The notes beneath the pieces are model-generated. The model saw only the letters and a program-made list of their open reading frames with translations, made no database searches and had not been told where the DNA came from. The translations under genes were made by a program, and so were the position numbers. From Porpolomopsis calyptriformis (taxonomy: Eukaryota; Basidiomycota; Agaricomycetes; Agaricales; Hygrophoraceae), in contig OX621164.1 in NCBI GenBank assembly GCA_951640195.1, positions 1,655,098 to 1,719,097 on the forward strand: a DNA stretch of 64,000 nt, in the 5' to 3' direction. Positions 23,189 through 39,167 of this stretch are shown here, piece by piece. Each line of letters begins with the position of its first letter. Position 1 is the stretch's first letter.

Positions 23189-23220
23189 GAAAGAAAGAAA
23201 GAAAGAAAGAAAGAAAGAAA
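23189..23220. repeat. (GAAA)8 microsatellite
   Basis: Eight perfect GAAA units in the 217-bp gap between the RAC1 stop (23291) and the membrane glycoprotein start (23073), both genes on the minus strand. On the minus strand this is a TTTC pyrimidine tract about 120 bp upstream of the glycoprotein ATG. Confidence 0.9.
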
Positions 23221-23290
23221 AAACCAATCTCTTTACTTAGAATGCTGGACACGAAGAGGAAAACGTGTTAAATGGAATGATATACTGCAT

Positions 23291-24257
23291 TTATGCAACA
23301 ATGCATTTCGGTCTCTGTGACTTCACCCTCTCTCGCGGCGGAGGGTTCACTGTTGGAGAAGTTAGCCTCTCGGAAGCCTTGGGGCGATTCTCTACTCACA
23401 AACGGCTCGAATCGCCTCATCAAACACAGTCTTCAAGCCCTTCTGTGTGAGTGCTGAGCATTCCAGGTATTTCACGGCCCCAATGTCCTTGGACATTGCC
23501 ACGCCTTGGGAATACTGGATAGGGGCCATGCGACTGCAAAAAAAAAAAAAAAAAAAATCAGCGTGGCCCAAGTCTCGTAGTAGCGAGTTTCCCACCGATC
23601 TCGCAGTCTCTCGATGGTCGCTGGGTCTTCGCGCAAATCAAGCTTCGTGCCGACAAGGACTATAGAAGTTGATGGGGCGTGATGCGAAATCTCGGGGTAC
23701 CACTTTGTGGACAATGGCGGGTCACGTCTGGGAACACAGCTGGATGAAGACAAACACTCGCCTTCGTCCTCACGTTCTCATAACTTGGCGGGCTGACAAG
23801 GGAAAAGCAAATCAAAAACACATCGGTTTGGGGGTAAGATAAAGGGCGAAGTCGGTCGTAATCCTCTTGGCCAGCGGTATCCCATAAGCCAAGGGAGATG
23901 GTTTTTCCGTCAACCATCACATTTGCCGAATAGTTGTCGAACACTGCGAAATGGATAAATCAACAATATGGGAGAAATGCGGCGGACAACTCGCACCGGT
24001 TGGAATATACTCTCCCTGAAATCAACGGTCAATCAGGGATCGGCAAGAACGAGTTGAGACATACGGGAAATGCGTTTGTGGTGTATGAAATCAAGAGACA
24101 TGTCTGTTGGAGAGACCGTAAACGAGGAGTCATTGTGAGTGGCGGGGGGGGGGACGTGCCTTCCCTACAGCACCATCACCGACGACGACACCTGAGGAGT
24201 GTGTGAGGCGGTGGTGAAAGAGGCAATGGTAAGCAACGGACATTTGATTGCTTGCAT
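23291..24257 (-). CDS. RAC1: RAC1 small GTPase
   Basis: Rho-family switch for actin, polarity and hyphal growth. Eight exons (24257-24242, 24191-24160, 24103-24065, 24015-23997, 23943-23762, 23702-23596, 23533-23400, 23349-23291) give 195 aa. Motifs: [20 protein letters not shown], switch [16 protein letters not shown], switch [28 protein letters not shown] and CSALTQKGL. The tail is [14 protein letters not shown] followed by the prenylation box CIVA. The Rac-type rather than Cdc42-type call rests on the [11 protein letters not shown] and MAPIQYSQG blocks. Two introns appear to use GC donors (AAG followed by GCACGT, and AAG followed by GCGAGT); no GT donor there gives the conserved protein. 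Divergent neighbours are absent; INO80 lies upstream on the same strand. Confidence 0.95.
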
Positions 24258-24547
24258 GACGATTGCTCGAATATGGCTCTAAGAATGTTCGGAGAGAGAT
24301 GGCGGGGATATGATGTGTCCAGAGAGGAGTGAGATTGCCGTAACGGTGGAAAGCGACGTTGACGGATCAAATTCAAACCTCGGGCGGGTTTGAGAGGAGA
24401 CGAGTGCAGACAAGGAAAGTATCGCAAAACCTACCCAGAATGATGCGAAATATCATTCTCACGCTTAGCCGACTCTCTGATCATCATTTCTCCTTTTATG
24501 GCCACTACCTCCTCATCCTCCTCATTAAATAAATTTAAATGCGATGT

Positions 24548-30153
<5,606 letters not shown>

Positions 30154-30349
30154 CTGAGGAGGAGTGAGGAAGGATGCTGCGGTTATGGTGGATATATTTG
30201 AATTTATGAATGACTAGGAGAGGATATGTGGAATGAGAAGAGGGAAATGAAAGAAGGAGTGGACGCCGAGTTGCAGTCCGCTGGCAGTTCGATGGCACGA
30301 CTTGGGTTTCTTTTATATCTGTACCCAGATTAGGTATCCAACCGTTCTT

Positions 30350-30351
<2 letters not shown>

Positions 30352-30386
<35 letters not shown>
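30352..30386. repeat. Poly(dA:dT) tract of 35 bp
   Basis: Thirty-five consecutive T on the plus strand, 199 bp upstream of the INO80 ATG and 143 bp downstream of the MAP-kinase stop (both genes are on the minus strand, so it reads as A in their sense). Long poly(dA:dT) tracts exclude nucleosomes in fungal promoters. The rest of the 30154-30529 gap shows nothing else. Confidence 0.9.
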
Positions 30387-30387
<1 letters not shown>

Positions 30388-30529
30388 GCTTTCGTCGTAA
30401 CGCTATGTGTTGAATCTGTCACACCATGTGACTGGTATGACACATCCACATTCAGCATTGTTGCAATAGATCACTACTACACTGTCGCCCTCGCAGTGGG
30501 GTTGACTTCCTTGGTGCAGAGTATCGCAC

Positions 30530-32101
30530 TCAGATCGCAGGGACAAACGACAATACCTCTTCGTAGAGCAGCTCTGGAGTGCGAGGTTACTGGCAGGTAA
30601 CGGGGAATATCGTCCGGACACACCTTTCAGTTGATCCTTCGTCAGATCGTCCTTGTGCACTGCAAGACCGAGATCGTTCAGCGTCCGCGCGAGTCACGGC
30701 ACGACCACTCACAATCAAACTCGAAGTACCCGGGACTCAATGGGGCGACCACCGGTTCGTCATCCGGGTCGTGCTGGACATCGCGCTCATTCGAAACATG
30801 CACCGATCGCTGGGACAACCAGCACACTCACATATGCCGTCAAGTACGGATGTTCCAACGCTTCGTCGACCGTCATGCGCTTTTTGGGGTCAAAAGTCTT
30901 GGCAATCTCAGCCGGTGTGAGTGACGACAGCGACGCAGAAAAACTCACCAGGGTCCTGGACAGGAAGTCGATCGCCTCCTTCGATGCGTGGGGGAAAAGA
31001 GTGGCAAACGGTCGACGCTTCCGGATGGGGAGCGCGCGTATGTAATCACGCGACCGGCGAGAAGTAATGGCGTAGAACTCGTCAAGACTCGGAGTGCCGA
31101 TCACATCCAGGATCAAATCCAGTTGGTGGCTGTAGTCTCGGCCAGGGAACAACGGCCGCCCCGTGATAAGTTCGGCAAGGATGCACCCAACAGCCCAGAG
31201 GTCGATGGCCTGTGGTGATAATAATAAGAGATCGCACACTTGGAAGACATCGATGATGGATATACTTTGGTGTACATTTTAAAAGACAGCATGATCTCCG
31301 GGGCGCGGTACCACCTAGTCGCCACATATTCGGTCATCAAACCCACCTCTTTACCGCCTGGCACGCTGGTCTTCACGCTTCGGGCTAAACCAAAATCGCA
31401 CACTTTGAGATCACAGTTGGCGTTGAGAAGCAAATTAGCGGGCTTTAGGTCACGGTGAACGATATCGGCACTGTGAATAGATTTCAGAGCTCGGAGAGTT
31501 TGGTATACAAAGTACTTGACACAGGCGATGAGCAAACTAGTACCACAGACAGGAATCAAACATACTTGGCAGTGATCATCGGTAAGATGCTGTGTACGGA
31601 TGACACGGTGCAGATCCGTTTGCATCAGTTCTTGGATGACTGATGACATAAGATGACGGTGAGTGAGTGCGGGGAGACGAGAAGTACATACAGTAAATTT
31701 CTTTGAACGAGTCGATACTTGTTGGTTTAATGATGTCCAAGATTGAAATAATCTGCCAAAAGAAAAAAAAAAAATTATGTCGAGGTGCGAGAGCAGGTGT
31801 CGGTTCCTTACGTTTTCGTTAAGACACGTCTCGGAAAAAAACTTGAGAAGCTTCAATTCTCTCAGCGTACGAATGCAGAACAGCGTGTGATCGAAAGGTA
31901 AAACTTTCTTGATGGCGACTTGACGGCCTGTGGGCTTGTGGAGGGCAGCGGCCACGGTACCGTAGGCACCTTCGCCGATGGCATGCAGAAGCTGATAGTC
32001 ATCACCTGGCAAAGATGAGGGGTGGAAATTTCGGAAAATACATGCTTCATCGCACCAATCTCGAACTTCGGGAGCGGCTTGGGGGCTTTGCGAGAAGACA
32101 T
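30530..32101 (-). CDS. MAP kinase of the Fus3/Kss1/ERK type
   Basis: Serine/threonine kinase, final tier of the pheromone and invasive-growth cascade in relatives. Ten exons (32101-32056, 32005-31812, 31752-31692, 31639-31566, 31514-31266, 31209-30949, 30897-30832, 30773-30713, 30659-30624, 30573-30530) give 363 aa. Features: glycine loop [13 protein letters not shown] lysine, HRDLKPAN (145-151), DFG (165-167), activation loop TEY (186-188), then [13 protein letters not shown]. The docking region is YHDPDDEP at the common-docking site. The tail [20 protein letters not shown] matches the end of Fus3/Erk kinases. TEY and overall sequence separate it from TGY (Hog1) kinases; Slt2-type kinases also have TEY but carry a long C-terminal extension that is absent here. 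Confidence 0.94.
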
Positions 32102-32459
32102 TATTTAAATCTGAGGTAGGGCAGTAAGACACCAAGCCAGCCGGTGGAAGAATATGTAGTTAACTGGGTCCAGACGGGTAAATTCCGGGATTGGACGGCT
32201 AAAAAACGTCTGGGCTACGTTTCAGTTTGCGATGATGGCTGTATGGCGATGATGGGTGATGCTGAGGTAACTGATGTTATCAGCAGCGATGTAGATCATG
32301 TAACATGTATTGCATTGGCAACACGATACGGACTACATCCGAGTACTCGAGGCTGTTAGATGTTCTGAACCAACATATAAAATACGACTAATAGGCATTA
32401 TTACACCTTATACGGAGCATAAACAAACCGAAAGTCAGATACAGCCTCCCCCACACAGC
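32102..32459. other. Intergenic between NudE 3' end and MAP-kinase start
   Basis: 358 bp upstream of the MAP-kinase ATG and downstream of the NudE stop, both on the minus strand. It is AT-rich with many short stop-filled frames. I see no pheromone-response-like repeat or other motif strong enough to name. Confidence 0.5.
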
Positions 32460-34686
32460 TCATCGTCCTTGCTTACTCCCCGATCTCGGACGAATTTCCT
32501 TCTTGACGCTAGTGGAATCTAGAAAGCCACTCTCATCCGCGCCAGCCCACTGCCGTCCACCCGGATTGGTGCTTGGACGCCCAATGCGGCTTCGCGAGAG
32601 TGAGCTAACACCCGAACTAGAACCAGGTATCTTTGAAGGAGGTTTCATGGATGTATCTCCATGGGGTCCAGGCACGGTAGGAACGGCATTTATCCTTTCG
32701 CGTTCACCCCTGGCATTTCGAGATGTAGCAGTAGCCGAAGCGAGTGGTTGAGACGTCGTCGCTAGCTGGTCGTGAATAGGGGTATCGGGATCAGGCTGCC
32801 GAGACATACTCGTACTCGATCCTAACGAGGATCGCTTGGGATTCACATAATTGCCAGCACCAGGTCCGGAAGAATGTCTCGCGGATGTCCCCCATCCTGT
32901 GGTCGATGTGTACGAACCGGTTGAAGGAATGGGCAGACAGGTCGGGGTGGCCGGGCGGGCAGAAGGGGTGGTTGTAGAGCTAGATAAAGGAGCCACGTTT
33001 ACGTTTCCGATCGGAAGATTAGATTGCTTGCGGCGCACCCCAACGTTTGCGCTCTGCGAAAAGGAGGAATTCCTGCTGAGGTTGACAGTAGGAAGGGAGG
33101 TGGTAGTGGTGGAAGAAGCCAATGGACGATATCCGGCAGGCGCAGTAGGGCTAATTGTTCTACGCCTCTCCTTCTGGCCGTCTCTGACCGGAGGAGAGTC
33201 TTCCATAATGAGAACCCATCCAGATTCATCACTGGAAGAGTGCTTCTTTTTGTCCGCTCCGATGTCAAAGCTGTGTCTCTGCAGCAATGTCTTGTTGTCC
33301 CGGTCACCTGTAATGCTTCCTTTGGTCGATGCCTTGCTCGAAGCAGATGATAAAACACTAGGTGCGCGAACTATGCTCGACGTGGCTCCATTGTTCGCGT
33401 TTGTCCGGTTTGTAAAGCTTCCCATACGAAGCCGAGGGACCCGGGTATGAATTTTTTGTTCCAAGTTCCGAACCCGTGCTCTCATCTCGGAGACCATCTG
33501 CACCCCTTTGTTCTTTGATACTGCAACAGGGATCGCGGTAGAACTTGAGCTAGTAGATAGACGGCCACGGGACGCGAGATGGGAATCAACGGCCGTTCGT
33601 AGAGACGGAACACGGAACTGCAAAGACAACACAAGAAAATCTGTGAGGGAATGTGTGTATGCTATGGAGAGTAGAAGCAATTACTTTACTAGGCTGCGAG
33701 TCGCCCTGTTGACGAGGGTTTCCAACAGAATATCGAGAGGGGATGTTTATCACGGAGAGTAAGTCCTCCGAACTAGGGGATAGATCGGATAGTTGAAGGT
33801 CTGGTGGAGGTGGCGTGCTTAAAAGATCTTCGTCAAATGGTGTTGGAGGTGTAAAGCGTGATGGAAGAGGAGGGGGAGGCATCCCATTAGCTATTCTCGC
33901 CTTAGGTTGTGTTGCGATCCGGTCCTTGAGTATGGAGATCTCCACATTGGCATCTAGCAAATTATTGGTACATCGAGAGATGGAGGACCACCTCACTTAC
34001 CTCTCAGTTCATCCTTGAGCCTTTGAGTTTCTTCCTCAAGATTGGCTTTGTCCAGAAGTTCGTGTTCAAGCAAGATCTTTTCTTCCAGAGCACGCGAATA
34101 TTTGGCTTCAAGATCTGCCAAGCTTGATGACACCGCTCGTTCATTTCTCTCCAGATCGTCATTGCCCATTTCGAGTTCCCGTAGTTCGATTTTCGTCCGC
34201 TGATGCTCTTGCCGTAGCTTGTCCAATTCTCGTTGAAGGAAAGTGGTGGTTGTGTTATGAGTTGTCTGAAGAGACACGAATTTAGACTGCGAGAAACCTA
34301 TCAGAATGTACGGTTGAGTATTCACAACGGCGGTCAGAAACACACCTTCCAGTCCTCTCTGTCGCTTTCTGCTTTCGAGACCTTAGCCTTAAGATCCTGC
34401 TGCGCCTTCTCCGTCCGCTCTAGTTCTCTTATCAACTCCTCCTCCAATTCCTTGCTCGAGGAGTGAAATTCGTCAAGCTCAGCGCGTGTTTCAGCCAGCA
34501 TTTCAGCAACTCCGATATACTTAAGCCTCCAATCCGTGTCCGACGAGGAATAACTGACAGAGTTGAGCGGTGAGTAAGAGATTGCTGTGGCAGTTAGGAA
34601 TTGAGGTACTCTATCTGATTGTCGTCCAAAGACCCCATGACTTTAGCTCTCTGAAGAGCATCCGTGGCTGAGAGCACGGCGGTCAT
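32460..34686 (-). CDS. NudE/Ndel1-type nuclear distribution protein
   Basis: Coiled-coil partner of LIS1 and dynein, needed for nuclear migration along microtubules in hyphae. The first exon ends at 34610 and joins YSSSDTDWRLKYIGVAEMLA. A long coiled coil follows (ELDEFHSSSKELEEELIREL through LDKLRQEHQRTKIELRELEM and EERKILLEHELL-like segments to about residue 190). The remaining two-thirds are disordered and Ser/Thr/Pro-rich, with a short conserved segment VSEMRARVRNLEQKI. The end is basic (PRSGSKQGR). The C-terminal exon is 33610-32460 or close to it. Two in-frame start codons exist, at 34686 and 34638; I give the first, but the second (MGSLDDNQI) is also plausible. Divergent from mitochondrial EF-Tu. 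Confidence 0.83.
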
Positions 34687-34821
34687 CGGAGACCAGCAAC
34701 GACCAGATGAAGAAGAAATACAGTAACGAGTGAATAAAAGCTCAGATCAGGTACAGTACAATGCGAGAACTGCTGCGAGTCCCAGGATCATCACGTGACA
34801 GGATTTCTCTCATAGCCCGGA
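34687..34821. promoter_or_regulatory. Bidirectional promoter with CACGTG palindrome
   Basis: 135 bp between the NudE start (minus) and the EF-Tu start (plus). A TCACGTGA palindrome (CACGTG core at 34792-34797) lies 25 bp before the EF-Tu ATG. CACGTG is the core recognised by bHLH factors such as Cbf1. Whether it drives one or both genes is not shown by sequence. Confidence 0.5.
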
Positions 34822-36814
34822 ATGAACATACTGCCTATGAAAAATGTCACCACTTGCAAACTCCTGGCGAGATCACTCCTCGCTCCTGCTCGTAAACCAC
34901 CCCCTCCATTTGGGTCGCATTTTGCGGTCAACAGAGGCCTGACCTGCCCTCGTTATGGGTTCCTAGTCATTCGCAGAGGATTCGCTGAAGTCTCAAACAA
35001 GTATTCGCGTACAAAACCGCACATGAATATCGGGACTATCGGTTTGTGTCCACGTTATTCAAAAAACCACTCTAATTCGTGCTTTTAGGCCACGTCGATC
35101 ACGGAAAAACCACGTTAACCGCTGCCATAACCAAGGTGCTTGCCTCACAGGGTGGAGCTAAATTTACCGACTATTCTCAAATCGACAAGGCCCCTGAGGA
35201 AAAAGCTCGTGGAATTACCATAAACTCTTCTCATGTAGAGTACGAAACCAGTTCCCGTCACTATGGCCATATTGACTGTCCAGGCCACGCTGACTGTGAG
35301 CTGTCCTATCCGGCTACCGATTTCTTCATTCACCTTTCATGTAGACATCAAAAATATGATCACAGGAGCCGCCCAAATGGATGGTGCTATTATTGTCGTT
35401 TCCGCCACGGACGGTCAGATGCCCCAGACGCGCGAACATCTGTTGTTGGCTCGTCAGGTCGGCGTGAAAAGACTCGTTGTATTCATTAACAAAGTTGATA
35501 TGATCACTGACCCGGAAATACTCGAACTTGTGGATATGGAAATGCGTGATCTCTTGTCGACTTATAACTTCGATGGGGAGCACACACCAATCGTAACAGG
35601 CTCCGCTCTGGCTGCATTAGAGGGACGAGATGATGAGATAGGCGCTAAAAAAATCGAGGCTTTGGTCAAAGCTTGTGACGAGTGGCTGGAACTTCCCCCA
35701 CGTACGTTTTATCACTTGTAACGACGACGGCGTCTGAAATTGGAATAGGCGATCTTGAGAAACCGTTCCTCATGCCTGTTGAAGGTGACTGGCAATGATT
35801 GCATTGAAATTAGTCCTTATGCCGAGTTTCAGATGTTTTTTCTATTTCGGGGCGTGGAACTGTGGCCACTGGGCGAGTATGTCTGATTTTTTTCCCCCTC
35901 ACTTACTTGTTTGTCTCAAGTCGAGACCTTACCAGGTTGAACGTGGGATAGCGAACAAGGGTGACGAAGTTGAAATCGTTGGACTAGGAAACACTTTCAA
36001 GACAACCCTCACTGGAATTGGCAAGTGCAATAGACTCCTCGCTAAATCTAGATACCTAACAATGCTTACAGAGATGTTCCATAAGGAGCTTGATAGAGTA
36101 CGTTCCAGGGGAGAAGTCAGCGCGCATGCTCTGAATTAATACTACACTCCTACGATTAGGGCGAAGCCGGTGACAACATGGGCTGCTTGCTTCGTGGAGT
36201 CAAGCGCGAGCAAGTCCGACGTGGACAAGTCATTGTTGTTCCTGGTTCCATAACGGCCGTCAAAAAATTCCAGGCTCAAGTATACGTAAGATATGTGTTT
36301 GATATGGTGAATTCGCTTAAAATATTCTTAAATGTCAGGTTTTGACTAAGGAGGAAGGTGAGTGCCAGTTTTCGGTCGCCACGGCCAACACGACCAAGCC
36401 CTTTGATAGGCGGCCGCTACACTCCATTCATGAGCAACTACCGACCCCAGCTCTTCCTGCGAACGGCAGATGTTACTGTCGCTCTCACGTTCCCTGAGGG
36501 CACACCAGATGCGGCCGAAAAGATGGTTGGTTCTGCTCAGCTTCTGAATATACTTGGGACTGAGGATGAATCAGGTCATGCCCGGTGACAATGTCGAGCT
36601 GATTTGTGATGTTGTCCATGACGTAGCAGCCGAACTCGGATCGCGGTAGGTTTTTGCTTGCAGTGAGGCCATGCAGTCTAATTTTCCCATAGATTCACAC
36701 TTCGCGAAGGTGGGAAGACAGGTGAGTGTCACAATATTTATTGGGAAGCGGATGCTTAGGTCGACCTTCACAGTTGGGACTGGTGTTGTGACCAAGATCC
36801 TCAGTCATGCCTGA
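34822..36814 (+). CDS. TUF1: Mitochondrial elongation factor Tu
   Basis: GTPase that delivers aminoacyl-tRNA to mitochondrial ribosomes. About thirteen exons, some only 20-40 bp, give roughly 455 aa. The N-terminus ([20 protein letters not shown], then [20 protein letters not shown]) is Arg-rich and lacks acidic residues until the mature start, a mitochondrial presequence. G motifs: [34 protein letters not shown]. Domains II and III include [30 protein letters not shown] [37 protein letters not shown] and [16 protein letters not shown] before the stop at 36812-36814. One intron (36021-36071) has a GC donor (GCAAGT). An in-frame ATG at 34840 could also serve as start. Confidence 0.93.
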
Positions 36815-37212
36815 GAGGCGGAGGAAAAAGCAAAACTGCATTTGGATCTTCTGCTGTACCTACCCGGCTAGAATGACCCTAAATCTAGTTGCATTGCTTT
36901 TCAAACATCATGCTCACGATTGTAAAGTATGGCATCAAAGGCATTCACGTCTAGGAAGTACATTTTCTATGATTGTGGTCAAAGCACGTAAATGGCGGAA
37001 AGACAAATCAAGTCTAGCCTAATGCAAGATACCACAACACTCGAGTTGATGGTAAAGACAAATGAGAACGTAACGATAGCGAGAAGAAAAAGCATGTCAG
37101 GAGGAACATTGATGTACAAAGAAAACAGAAACCAAATTAAATCAACTAGAAGGTTTGTAACAGAGGTCGGCGGATTGACTGTTGGGCAAGTAGGAATACG
37201 CACCAAGTTCGC
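36815..37212. other. Convergent intergenic region
   Basis: 398 bp between the EF-Tu stop and the stop of the C2H2 gene. AT-rich, with short frames on both strands and no repeat. Nothing beyond likely 3' UTRs is visible. Confidence 0.5.
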
Positions 37213-39026
37213 TCAATTATGATCACTCAACTTTCTCCTTTTTCGTGTCGGTGAAGGTGAATCAATGTCTCGCTTCGGAGGTCGGTTTGTTTGGATATTT
37301 AAAGAGGGGGATGCCTGGACGTCATCCACCACTCCATTGCCATCATGATCTGACAGAGGTAGCCACAAATACTCGTAGAGGCTTTCTTCGGATAAATTAT
37401 TAACATCACCTGCAGAAATCGGGATTTTGCATTCGACTGAGCATAATAAAACCGAAAAAATTGGACTTACAAGACAATTCGGTGGGTAAAGTACTACTCC
37501 TCAGGACGGGACTCTCCACTTCCGCAACGGGCACGGCTGAGTCGCAACTTTCCTGGCTGATGTCATTTTCGGCCGTGCTCAAGTCCACCCAGGAATTATA
37601 TACATCGGCGAAGGGATCGTGAGAAATTCTGCGAGGATCTATTACCGCACAGTCATCTGTAGACCAACCTAGTGGGGACGGCGGGCGACTCTTATCATTG
37701 TGGGCGGTCGGCCTATCTGACCCGAATTGGTCTTTATCGTAAACAGACGGGATTGAGAGGAGAGTCGCTTGGATAGGACTTATGCTGGTTGGCGAATTGC
37801 ACTTGGTGAGTGGAGTAATTGTGTTTTGCGCAAGCATAGCCAAACAAAGGTCCTGTTGTTTCGAATACAAGGGGTGACTCGGGCTTGGAAATCGCCATGG
37901 CTGATCGGAAGGGAGGCGAAGTGGGGAATGATGGAACGAAGGCGAGAGAAGGGGATCGTACGGTAAGTGTGATGTGATGTCACGCGTCAAAATGGGTGAG
38001 TCCGTGGAAGTGAGTGCTTTCGATGGACTCCATGGATGGTCCGTGTTGGGGGGTAACCATGATTGAATGGTGGGATAAGGTTGGGACAAACCGTGATCGA
38101 CAGGTCCCGGAAATGGCGTAAGATCTGAACAGCGATCAGTCTGGTTTGTCCTTTCGGTGGGATCGCACGTCTGGTGTGTCTGGGAGGGGGGCAGAATGGA
38201 GAATTCTGGGGCGGGAACAACTCGTTTTGAATCAGGTTGAGTTGTTTTCGCATTGTTGACCTTTAGGGAAGGTTCATCGCAGCGCTTGGCTCCAACAACT
38301 AGCCGGTTTTCCTCTGTACACGAAATAGCGGTTATGGTGAATCAACACGGAAAGTGCTGGGAACTCACTGCCTGATCCACGGCCTCGAGGGCGTTCGAGG
38401 CCGTCACGCCTGTTCGACATCGCAATCTTGTGTTTCTCGAATACATGGCGCCTCCACATACTTTTGGCATTCACGCCAGCATATGTCCTTCGACAAAAAG
38501 TGCACCTCAGCCTAGGTTCTTCACCTTCAGGCCAACCACTGGCACCTCGAGATTTGAGGTCCTTTTTCCTAGAGGGACACCAACCTCTTGGGGGCTCCAG
38601 GTGAGGGGGGTATGGGATCGCATGGGGATTTGTGGAAGTTGCAGAAATGAAATCATTTGGGTCGAGGAACCAATGGGGATTCGCGGTCATCACTGAGTAG
38701 GAGAGTCCTTCTGGAATTAAATGTGCCTCTGGGAAAGAGGTGAATGGCGGGTGGATGAAGATGACGGCAGGATCTGTAGGAGACGGGTCCATTATTGGAG
38801 TGGGGATCGCATCAAAGGAACGATGATGAGAGGAGGGTAGATGTTTGGGTTGACGAGCTGTTGAGTCTTTAGGAATGTACGGTCGCGGCTTGAAAGAGGA
38901 GGCAGCGGGGGTGAAGAATGACAAGTCTGGAGATGTGAGGCGCCGCTTGAGGGGTCGTGTGGCAACTATAGAGGGCGAGCCGGAGAACGAGGAAGAGGAC
39001 GCCAGTGGCAGTCGTGTTTCTGACAT
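37213..39026 (-). CDS. C2H2 zinc-finger protein, probable transcription factor
   Basis: Three exons give about 565 aa, starting MSETRLPLASSSS at 39026. The first 150 residues are disordered. A single clear zinc finger, LRCTFCRRTYAGVNAKSMWR then RHVFEKH, is encoded around 38420-38510; a WCPSRKKDLKSR segment just before may extend the DNA-binding surface. The basic GLERPRGRGSG stretch continues into the second exon (KENRLVVGAKRCDEPS). The middle is Pro/Ser-rich and the C-terminus ends in a nuclear-localisation-like PTRKRRKLSDHN, with acidic residues before it. The last intron lies near 37410-37470. I recognise no named orthologue; related one-finger proteins exist in Agaricomycetes but their role is unknown to me. 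Divergent from the GRIP gene. Confidence 0.75.
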
Positions 39027-39167
39027 GGTGATGATGTGAGGAGCAGGTCGAGGGACGCGATAAACAGCAACAATTTGAATCGGAGTTTACACGTGTGACA
39101 ACACGGTATCACGTGACATAACATTAGTATCACATTCGTGACATGTGTGACATTTTTGGGGTCAATT
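39027..39167. promoter_or_regulatory. Bidirectional promoter with two CACGTG palindromes and GTGACA repeats
   Basis: 141 bp between divergent start codons (C2H2 gene, GRIP golgin). CACGTG occurs at 39090-39095 and 39110-39115, exactly 20 bp apart, about two helical turns. GTGACA or its close variants recur four times between 39093 and 39150. The density is far above chance for 60 bp. Confidence 0.6.

Noticed and set aside
30352..30386. Poly-T run as the poly-A tail of a retroposed cDNA
   Set aside because: The adjacent MAP-kinase gene keeps nine introns and no target-site duplication is visible, so a simple poly(dA:dT) tract is more likely.
31764..31773. Short A runs and T runs in introns (for example 23538-23557, 50520-50537) as repeats
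   Set aside because: These are polypyrimidine stretches of normal 3' splice sites.
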